Assembly (NCBI GenBank): GCA_966250015.1
Contig: CBINFS010000058.1
Location: 1 to 20,014, forward strand
Source of the DNA: CBINFS01 sp966250015
GTDB taxonomy: Bacteria; Bacteroidota; Rhodothermia; Rhodothermales; DASSAV01
Length of the DNA stretch: 20,014 nt
Direction of reading: 5' to 3'
This document shows positions 14,941 to 20,014 of this stretch, in pieces. The notes below the pieces were generated by a model that was given only the letters and a program-made list of their open reading frames with translations, was not told the origin of the DNA and did no database searches. The position numbers and the translations under genes were made by a program. Each line of letters opens with the position of its first letter. The stretch's first letter is position 1.

Positions 14941-16422
14941 CTACAACGCCTTTACCTCGGCCACGAGCTTCGAAATTGATTCCTTCGCATCTCCAAACAG
15001 CATGCTCGTGTTGGGGTTGTAGAACAGCTCGTTTTCGATGCCGGCATAACCCGGGCGCATACTTCGCTTCAGCACAATCACGCGCCGCGACTTGTCGACG
15101 TTGAGGATCGGCATCCCGTAAATCGGGCTGGACTTATCGTGACGGGCAGCGGGGTTCACCACGTCGTTCGCTCCGATCACGAGGGAGACGTCCGTCGTGT
15201 CGAACTCGCCGTTGATATCATCCATTTCATACAGGTCCTCGTACGGCACGTTCGCCTCAGCCAGCAGCACGTTCATGTGCCCCGGCATGCGGCCGGCAAC
15301 CGGATGGATGGCGAACATCACCTTCACACCCTTTTGCTGCAATTGATCGGCCAGCTCGCGCACAACGTGCTGCGCCTGGGCGACCGCCATCCCGTACCCC
15401 GGCACGATCACCACCTTCTCGGCGTACGAGAGCAGCACCGCTACGTCGTCCGCCGTCGTCTCGTTGACCGTCCGCCCCTCGGGCACGGCTGGTCCGGACG
15501 ACGACGTGTCCGACTCCTGGCCGAACCCGCCGAGCAAGACGTTGATCAGCGACCGGTTCATCGCCTCGCACATGATCTTCGTGAGGATCAAGCCCGAGGC
15601 GCCGACCAGCGCGCCGCTTACGATCAGCGCCGTGTTGTCGAGTACGAACCCCGTCGCCGCAGCCGCAAGGCCCGAGTACGAGTTGAGCAACGACACCACC
15701 ACCGGCATGTCCGCCCCTCCAATCGGGATGACCAGAAGCACGCCCAGAATGAGCGCAGCGGCGCCAAGTGCCACCGCGGCGTAGACGACCGACTCGGGCA
15801 CCTGCGGGAAGTCATCACCGGCAACGATCATATACACCGTAGAAGCCACGGCGACCAGAGCTAGCAGCAACGTCAGCACGCGCATCCCGGGGAATGAGAT
15901 CGGATTACCCGAAACGTGCCCGCCCAGCTTCCCAAAGGCGACGAAGCTCCCCGAAAACGTCACGGCGCCGATCAGGATACTCAGCGCGATCGTGATGGCC
16001 AGCGCGGCGGTGAAGACCTCCCCTCCTCCCGTCTGCGGCAACGACGCCATTGCCATGGGGCCCACCGGTCCGCTCTCGGCGATGATGCGTGCAATCTCGG
16101 CGCCGGCCACGAGCGCCGACGCCAGACCGCCGGAGCCGTTGAGCGCCGCCACCATCTCGGGCATGCTCGTCATCTCGACCTTTTTCGCCAGCACCCACCC
16201 GATTGCCGTCCCGATCAGCAGGCCAAGGATGAGCAGCACCGGATCGACGATTTGTTTGATCAGCAGTGTGGCTACCACCGCTACGAGCATGCCGACCGCC
16301 GAAAGCTGGTTGCCTCGTCTCGCCGTCACAGGCGACTGCAACCGCTTCATCCCGAATATGAACAGGGCGGCTGCCAGCAAATACGCAAGATCTATGATCG
16401 ACTGAATGGTTTCGGACCTCAT
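14941..16422 (-). CDS. pntB: NAD(P) transhydrogenase subunit beta
   Basis: This 493-residue beta subunit of the proton-translocating transhydrogenase carries the rest of the membrane domain and the NADP(H)-binding domain III. About eight or nine hydrophobic segments lie between residues 8 and 285. MPEMVAALNGSGGLAS (87-102) is the conserved proton-channel region. Asn95 sits where the Escherichia coli protein has a key His (position 91), a substitution I recall as common in three-subunit forms. Domain III begins after a serine-rich linker (about 303-325). It has GYGMAVAQAQ (342-351), HPVAGRMPGHMNVLLAEA (373-390), GANDVVNPAA (417-426) and RSMRPGYAGIEN (453-464), all NADP(H)-site motifs. It follows pntAB by 53 bp and precedes the hydroxyacyl-CoA dehydrogenase by 30 bp. 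Confidence 0.96.
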   Translation of the reverse strand: MRSETIQSIIDLAYLLAAALFIFGMKRLQSPVTARRGNQLSAVGMLVAVVATLLIKQIVDPVLLILGLLIGTAIGWVLAKKVEMTSMPEMVAALNGSGGLASALVAGAEIARIIAESGPVGPMAMASLPQTGGGEVFTAALAITIALSILIGAVTFSGSFVAFGKLGGHVSGNPISFPGMRVLTLLLALVAVASTVYMIVAGDDFPQVPESVVYAAVALGAAALILGVLLVIPIGGADMPVVVSLLNSYSGLAAAATGFVLDNTALIVSGALVGASGLILTKIMCEAMNRSLINVLLGGFGQESDTSSSGPAVPEGRTVNETTADDVAVLLSYAEKVVIVPGYGMAVAQAQHVVRELADQLQQKGVKVMFAIHPVAGRMPGHMNVLLAEANVPYEDLYEMDDINGEFDTTDVSLVIGANDVVNPAARHDKSSPIYGMPILNVDKSRRVIVLKRSMRPGYAGIENELFYNPNTSMLFGDAKESISKLVAEVKAL

Positions 16423-16475
16423 GGACGTCGAAGTATCAGAAGAATGGGGTAAGAGGGTGAGCTGGAAAAAAGGAG

Positions 16476-16799
16476 TCAGGCAGGCGTCTTCTGGGCGACT
16501 TTACCGTCGGAGGCTACCGGAGCTGCCGGCGTCTTCTTTTTGAACATCTGCAGCATCCGGTCCGTCACCAGGAAGCCGCCGACGACGTTGATCGTGGCTG
16601 CGATCAGAGCAAAAAAGCCGATCCAGGTCGCCCAGGGATCGTCCACCATCCCCACTACCACCAGCGCCCCGACGATCGTGATGCCGCTGATCGCATTCGA
16701 GCCGGACATCAACGGCGTGTGCAGCGTCTGGGGGACCTTGCTGATGACCTCGAATCCAATGAATGAGGCGAGTACGAACACGATGATGTTTTCGAGCAT
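16476..16799 (-). CDS. pntAB: NAD(P) transhydrogenase subunit alpha part 2
   Basis: This 107-residue membrane subunit corresponds to the C-terminal membrane part of the single-chain alpha subunit of E. coli. It has about three helices. The hallmark segment KVPQTLHTPLMSGSNAISGI (21-40) is intact, and the tail is lysine- and alanine-rich (86-107). It lies between pntAA (60 bp upstream) and pntB (53 bp downstream), the usual order for split, three-subunit transhydrogenases. No ribosome binding site is obvious. Confidence 0.95.
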   Translation of the reverse strand: MLENIIVFVLASFIGFEVISKVPQTLHTPLMSGSNAISGITIVGALVVVGMVDDPWATWIGFFALIAATINVVGGFLVTDRMLQMFKKKTPAAPVASDGKVAQKTPA

Positions 16800-16837
16800 G
16801 ACGGCTATTGATCGAGTAACTAAAGAATGGGGTTGAT

Positions 16838-16857
16838 CCCTGCAATTCGCGGCAGGG
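16838..16857 (-). other. Small hairpin just after the pntAA stop
   Basis: CCCTGC and GCAGGG form a 6-bp stem with an 8-nt loop, 2 bp after the pntAA stop and before pntAB. There is no T-run, so it is unlikely to end transcription. It could affect mRNA stability and the ratio of soluble to membrane subunits. Confidence 0.3.
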
Positions 16858-16859
16858 CT

Positions 16860-17993
16860 TCAGGCGGCCAGCAGGGTCTTGACGCGCTCGTTGACGACCT
16901 CCCCGTTGTAGGTGAGGCAGGCGCCTTTAAACACCTCGTCCTCAAAGTCGGTCTTGAATCCTTCGGCCGACGCGAACTCCAGCAACATGGCCCCGACGGT
17001 GCGCGCGTACATGTCACTCGCGTGGATCGGCATCGTCGACGGCAGGTTGAGGGGACCGAAGATCGTAACGCCGTGTTTCGTCACAGTTTCGCCGGGTTCG
17101 GTCAGGACGCAGTTGCCGCCGTTCGGCGCGGCGATGTCGACGATGATCGAGCCGGGCGCCATTGCCTTCACCGCCTCCTCGGTGATGAGCGTGGGGGCAG
17201 GGCGGCCAGGAATGAGTGCGGTCGTGATCACGACGTCCGACTTTGCGATGAACGGCACGAGCAGCTCGGTCTGACGGCGGGCTTTTTCCTCCGCTAGCGC
17301 CTTGGCGTATCCGCCCGTGTCCTGCATGTCGCCTATTTCGAGCTCGAGCTCGACGAACGCCGCGCCGAGGCTCTGGACCTCCTCACGGACCGCCTCGCGG
17401 ATGTCGTACGCCGACACGCGAGCGCCGAGCCGACGCCCGGTCGCAATGGCCTGCAACCCCGCCACACCGGCCCCTAGCACGAGCAGGTTCGACGGCCGGA
17501 TGGTGCCCGCAGCCGTCGTCAGAAGCGGGAAAAACTTGGGGGATGCCTCGGCGGCCAGCAGAACGGCCTTGTACCCGGACACCGCCGCCATCGCCGACAG
17601 GGCGTCCATCTTTTGCGCACGCGTGATCCTCGGCACCAGCTCCATCGCCATCGCCGTCACCCCCTGCTCCGCGAGCATGCGGACGACGTCCGGCGCGTCG
17701 AACGGATTCAGAAATCCGACGTAGGTGCTCCCCTTTTTGAGCAGGCCGACCTCCTCTTCGTTGGGAGGCTGCACCTTCACGACGACGTCGCTGCCGAACG
17801 CCGTCGCCCGATCGACGATCCTGGCGCCCTCCTTCTCGAACGTCTCATCCGGGTAAAAAGCCTGATTGCCGGCTCCTGATTCAACTACTACGTCAAGTCC
17901 TTTTTTCTTCAGCCGGGCTACGACTTCCGGTACCATCGCCACTCTTCGCTCGCCGGGAAGGGTCTCGACGGGAACACCAACCGTTAATGCCAT
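16860..17993 (-). CDS. pntAA: NAD(P) transhydrogenase subunit alpha part 1
   Basis: This 377-residue soluble NAD(H)-binding domain I of the transhydrogenase is related to alanine dehydrogenase. It transfers hydride between NADH and NADP+ with the membrane subunits, driven by the proton gradient. Motifs are intact: PGERRVAMVPE near the N-terminus (13-23), RITRAQKMDALSAMA (122-136), LGAGVAGLQA (173-182), Asp197 (AYDIR) for the NAD ribose, the mobile loop around TALIPGRPAPTLI (258-270), and LPSTMPIHASDMYAR (317-331). Length is normal for the split alpha subunit. It is the first gene of the operon pntAA-pntAB-pntB-hydroxyacyl-CoA dehydrogenase-small membrane protein. The ATG at 17993 fits the family start; no good Shine-Dalgarno is visible. 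A terminator-like structure lies 26 nt upstream. Confidence 0.96.
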   Translation of the reverse strand: MALTVGVPVETLPGERRVAMVPEVVARLKKKGLDVVVESGAGNQAFYPDETFEKEGARIVDRATAFGSDVVVKVQPPNEEEVGLLKKGSTYVGFLNPFDAPDVVRMLAEQGVTAMAMELVPRITRAQKMDALSAMAAVSGYKAVLLAAEASPKFFPLLTTAAGTIRPSNLLVLGAGVAGLQAIATGRRLGARVSAYDIREAVREEVQSLGAAFVELELEIGDMQDTGGYAKALAEEKARRQTELLVPFIAKSDVVITTALIPGRPAPTLITEEAVKAMAPGSIIVDIAAPNGGNCVLTEPGETVTKHGVTIFGPLNLPSTMPIHASDMYARTVGAMLLEFASAEGFKTDFEDEVFKGACLTYNGEVVNERVKTLLAA

Positions 17994-18019
17994 CTGATCG
18001 TCGATTATCCAGAGAAGTT

Positions 18020-18103
18020 AAAAAAATGATACCCCTGAAAGCAGAATCCTTAATCTTACTACAGGGAAAGCACGGATGCAACGATTATTTAACATTCAGG
18101 GGT
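18020..18103 (-). promoter_or_regulatory. Terminator-like leader structure before pntAA
   Basis: On the minus strand ACCCCTGAA (18103-18095) and TTCAGGGGT (18039-18031) are perfect 9-nt inverted repeats around a 55-nt AT-rich loop. ATCA and TTTTTTT (18026-18020) follow. The T-run ends 26 nt before the pntAA ATG. This could be a weak attenuator or a serC-pnt boundary terminator. The long loop and 4-nt offset from the T-run weaken the call. A GATAAT at 18009-18004 could alternatively be a -10 box for a very short leader. Confidence 0.35.
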
Positions 18104-18151
18104 TGAACGAGTGAAGAGGCTGGGCTGAAACAGCAGCGCAGGTGAGGGACC

Positions 18152-18246
18152 CATTCCGGGTGAAATGGAGGATTGAGCGATCGAACCGAGTTCAAAAATC
18201 TGGGGCCCTCCGCCCCGCCCGGCTACACTCCATTCCACCCGGAATG
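18152..18246. repeat. Inverted repeat pair between serC and pntAA
   Basis: CATTCCGGGTGAAATGGA (18152-18169) and TCCATTCCACCCGGAATG (18229-18246) are inverted copies with one mismatch in 18, separated by 59 bp with a GC-rich stretch (GGGGCCCTCCGCCCCGCCCG). The 95-bp unit could form a long hairpin or be a short inverted-end element. No gene is seen in the whole 17994-18325 gap. Confidence 0.65.
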
Positions 18247-18266
18247 TTAGAAAACAAAGAGATGAG

Positions 18267-18298
18267 CCTGCGCCAATATACGGAGCTTTCAGCGCAGG
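18267..18298 (-). terminator. Possible terminator of serC
   Basis: On the minus strand CCTGCGC and GCGCAGG form a 7-bp stem with an 18-nt loop, followed by the T-rich CTCATCTCTTTGTTTTCT. It lies 27 bp past the serC stop. The loop is long and the tail is not a clean T-run, so the call is weak. Confidence 0.4.
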
Positions 18299-18325
18299 TG
18301 TACGATCACTGATGCAATTTTACCG

Positions 18326-19441
18326 TTAACCGTTGGCCTTTTCGAACACATCCATAAAGTCGATCAATGCATCGACCGATTCGAGCGGCACGGCGTTGTA
18401 GATCGAGGCGCGGATGCCGCCGACCGACCGATGCCCCTTGAGCGCGAGCAGGCCTTCGGCCTTCGCCTCCTTTACGAACTTCGCCTCGAGCTCCTCGTTG
18501 GGCAGGCGGAACGTCACGTTCATCTTCGAGCGTGCGCTCGGCTCGGCCGTGCCCCGGTAGAAGTCGGTCCGGTCGATCCGTTCGTACAGGCGGCGCGCCT
18601 TCTCGTCGTTGATGCGGGCGATCGCGTCGATGCCGCCCTGCCGGTCGAGCCAGCGCAGCACCTTCTCGACCACGTACACGGCAAACACCGGCGGTGTGTT
18701 GAAGAGCGTCCCGACGTGCGTGCCGTAATCGAGCATCGTCGGAAGCGGCTGGTTCCGCTTCTGGAGAAAATCGTCGCGGACGAGCACGAGCGTCACGCCG
18801 GCCGGCCCGAGGTTCTTCTGCGCGCCCGCATAAATCAGCCCGTACCGGCTCGGGTCGATCCTGCGGCTGAGGAAGTCGCTCGACGCGTCGCAAACCAGCG
18901 GTACGTCGACCTGCGGGTCCGAATGAAACTCCGTCCCGTAGATCGTATTGTTCGACGTGAAGTGCAGGTAAGCCGCGTTGGGATTCAGGTCCCACGTCGA
19001 GGGGTCGGGCAGGTAGCTGAAGTTCCTGTCTTCACTCGACGCCGCCACACGGGGATTGCCCAGGAATTTGGCCTCCTTGTAGGCTTTTTTCGCCCAGACG
19101 CCGGTCAGCAGGTAATCCGCCGATCCGTCCTTTGGCAGGAAGTTGAGCGGCACCTGGTGGAACTGCATCGAGGCGCCGCCTTGCAGGAAGAGCACGTGCC
19201 ACTCTTCACCGAGGCCAAGCAGCTTCCGGAGCAACCCGTCGGCCGACTTGGTGATCGCATCGTACTCGGGCGAGCGGTGGCTGATCTCAAGGACCGTCGT
19301 CCCGATCCCCCGGTATTCCGGCAGTTCTTCTTTTACTTCGAGCAGCACTTCCTCCGGCAGAGCCGCCGGCCCCGCCGAAAAGTTGTGCAGCCTTTTATAC
19401 GCCCTCTCGGGCTCCAGTCTGGTCTCGACAGGTTGCTCCAT
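18326..19441 (-). CDS. serC: Phosphoserine aminotransferase
   Basis: This 371-residue pyridoxal-phosphate enzyme of serine synthesis converts 3-phosphohydroxypyruvate and glutamate to phosphoserine and 2-oxoglutarate. It may also serve vitamin B6 synthesis. The N-terminal HNFSAGPAALPEEVL (19-33) and ISHRSPEY (53-60) are family hallmarks. GGAS (88-91) and Trp116 (GVWAKKA) contact the cofactor phosphate and ring. DASSDF (185-190) holds the Asp that pairs with the cofactor nitrogen. Lys209 (YAGAQKNLGPAGV) is the Schiff-base lysine. The C-terminal KGHRSVGGIRASIYNAV is typical. Length is slightly above the usual 360, with about 15 extra N-terminal residues. There is no Shine-Dalgarno before the ATG. 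A strong hairpin with a T-run ends 26 nt upstream. No serA or serB is in the window. Confidence 0.96.
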   Translation of the reverse strand: MEQPVETRLEPERAYKRLHNFSAGPAALPEEVLLEVKEELPEYRGIGTTVLEISHRSPEYDAITKSADGLLRKLLGLGEEWHVLFLQGGASMQFHQVPLNFLPKDGSADYLLTGVWAKKAYKEAKFLGNPRVAASSEDRNFSYLPDPSTWDLNPNAAYLHFTSNNTIYGTEFHSDPQVDVPLVCDASSDFLSRRIDPSRYGLIYAGAQKNLGPAGVTLVLVRDDFLQKRNQPLPTMLDYGTHVGTLFNTPPVFAVYVVEKVLRWLDRQGGIDAIARINDEKARRLYERIDRTDFYRGTAEPSARSKMNVTFRLPNEELEAKFVKEAKAEGLLALKGHRSVGGIRASIYNAVPLESVDALIDFMDVFEKANG

Positions 19442-19467
19442 GATGGTATATCAAGTTTGTTATGTAC

Positions 19468-19511
19468 AAAAAAAGGGGGGGCGTTTCACGAAAACGTAAA
19501 ATAACCCCCCC
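19468..19511 (-). terminator. Strong hairpin with T-run just upstream of serC (terminator or attenuator)
   Basis: On the minus strand GGGGGGG (19511-19505) pairs with CCCCCCC (19481-19475). An inner CGTTT/AAACG stem and an 8-nt bulge lie between, and TTTTTTT (19474-19468) follows. As a terminator it would stop transcripts 26 nt before the serC ATG, yet I see no minus-strand gene in the 500 bp beyond it. It may end a gene outside the window or be an attenuator in the serC leader. Alternatively the T-run may be part of a promoter, with TATACC at 19450-19445 as the -10 box. Confidence 0.7.
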
Positions 19512-19673
19512 GCCCCTTCAACAAAAGTCCCGATCAGGTAATAGCAACGATTCTCCTCCCCTTAAGGTCATCTTGACGACTTTCCGCCAATGACGCAGAT
19601 TTTCCATAGTTGTTTTTGTCGGGATGCAGACCGAGGGCGGGACGTTTAGTACTACCGAAGACACTACACAGAT

Positions 19674-19800
19674 ACGTCATCTCCGCGAAGGCGGAGATCC
19701 AGGGATGGGTTGCAAAGCGGTGGAGGCAGGCCACATGCTCGCATGGATTTACTTCGTCAGTCGCTTCGCTCTTGTCGGCTCGGAGGCCGGAATGACGGAG
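19674..19800. repeat. Dispersed repeat, family B, with inverted ends
   Basis: The unit starts ACGTCATCTCCGCGAAGGCG, containing the perfect hairpin CTCCGCGAAGGCGGAG (19681-19696), then ATCCAGGGATGGGTTGC. It ends TCGGAGGCCGGAATGACGGA. The ends are imperfect inverted repeats (CGTCATcTCCG against CGTCATTCCGG). It resembles the widespread CGTCATTCCCGCGAAAGCGG repeat type in bacterial genomes and differs from family A at 1-690. No gene is supported over it. Confidence 0.75.
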
Positions 19801-19900
19801 GGTTAAGGTGTACGGCAGAAGGACAAACGCAGCCATTGGACCGGCTTGCCACATCGGTTTTAATGGGCACCAATTCTGAAATCGCCGGGTTGCGCGTAGG

Positions 19901-20013
19901 GGATCCATCGCGCGTTTAGCGAACGGCGCTCACGGCACGACCTGTCTACACTTGCACCGAGCAGTCGGCGCCGTTCGGTACGGGATGTGGGTATCTTGGG
20001 GAGAGATGGATCC
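19901..20013. other. Nested inverted repeats at the window end
   Basis: GGATCCAT (19901-19908) pairs with ATGGATCC (20006-20013), and inside it CGAACGGCGC (19920-19929) pairs perfectly with GCGCCGTTCG (19968-19977). A possible inner CGACCTG/CAGTCG adds to the stem. The 113-bp block could encode a structured RNA or be another palindromic repeat. It does not match a tRNA, SRP RNA or other RNA I know, and no gene is visible here. Confidence 0.4.
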
Positions 20014-20014
20014 G

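Noticed and set aside
18431..19504. A 357-residue open frame on the plus strand
   Set aside because: It is antisense to serC, which is complete and well conserved. There is no domain or ribosome site to support it.
19534..19908. A 124-residue minus-strand frame upstream of serC that might explain the terminator
   Set aside because: It spans the family B repeat, has no ribosome site and no recognisable domain, and its composition looks non-coding.

Overview
The window looks like a chromosomal segment of a GC-rich bacterium of the Bacteroidota/Rhodothermota kind. This is an inference from gene content and from start codons that often lack a Shine-Dalgarno sequence (pgk, serC, the pnt genes). 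It is not proven by any marker gene here. Apart from gap and pgk, every gene I can support lies on the minus strand. I see no tRNA, rRNA, CRISPR array, transposase, phage gene or recognisable defence system.

Layout. Positions 1-765 are non-coding and hold one partial and three fuller copies of a dispersed repeat with inverted ends. From 766 to 8664 (minus strand) lie a DUF892/YciF-type ferritin-like protein, a YihY/BrkB membrane protein, a Tat-exported metallo-beta-lactamase-fold hydrolase, a hemolysin III/PAQR membrane protein, a lipoprotein di-heme cytochrome c peroxidase, a LolD-type ABC ATPase, a sigma-54-dependent response regulator and a membrane-anchored TPR protein. The regulator and the ABC ATPase are 43 bp apart and probably co-transcribed. 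The glycolytic pair gap (9005-10003) and pgk (10127-11320) is on the plus strand, and each gene is followed by a good hairpin terminator.

From 11476 to 13764 (minus) are a small four-helix membrane protein, a secreted protein of unknown function and a tandem class II aldolase/adducin protein. The C-terminal half of the tandem protein has lost its metal-binding residues. From 13928 to 17993 (minus) is a compact operon: the three-subunit proton-translocating transhydrogenase (pntAA, pntAB, pntB), then a 3-hydroxybutyryl-CoA dehydrogenase, then a 42-residue single-pass membrane protein that starts 2 nt after the dehydrogenase stop. serC (18326-19441) lies upstream of this operon. The last 570 bp are non-coding, with a strong hairpin just before serC, a second type of dispersed repeat and a nested inverted repeat.

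Most genes are household metabolism: glycolysis, serine synthesis, NADPH/NADH balance, acyl-CoA reduction and peroxide defence. I did not find a clearly new multi-gene system. The leads most worth checking are the half-dead tandem aldolase, the 42-residue protein in the pnt operon, terminator-like structures 26 nt upstream of both serC and pntAA, and the two families of inverted-end repeats.
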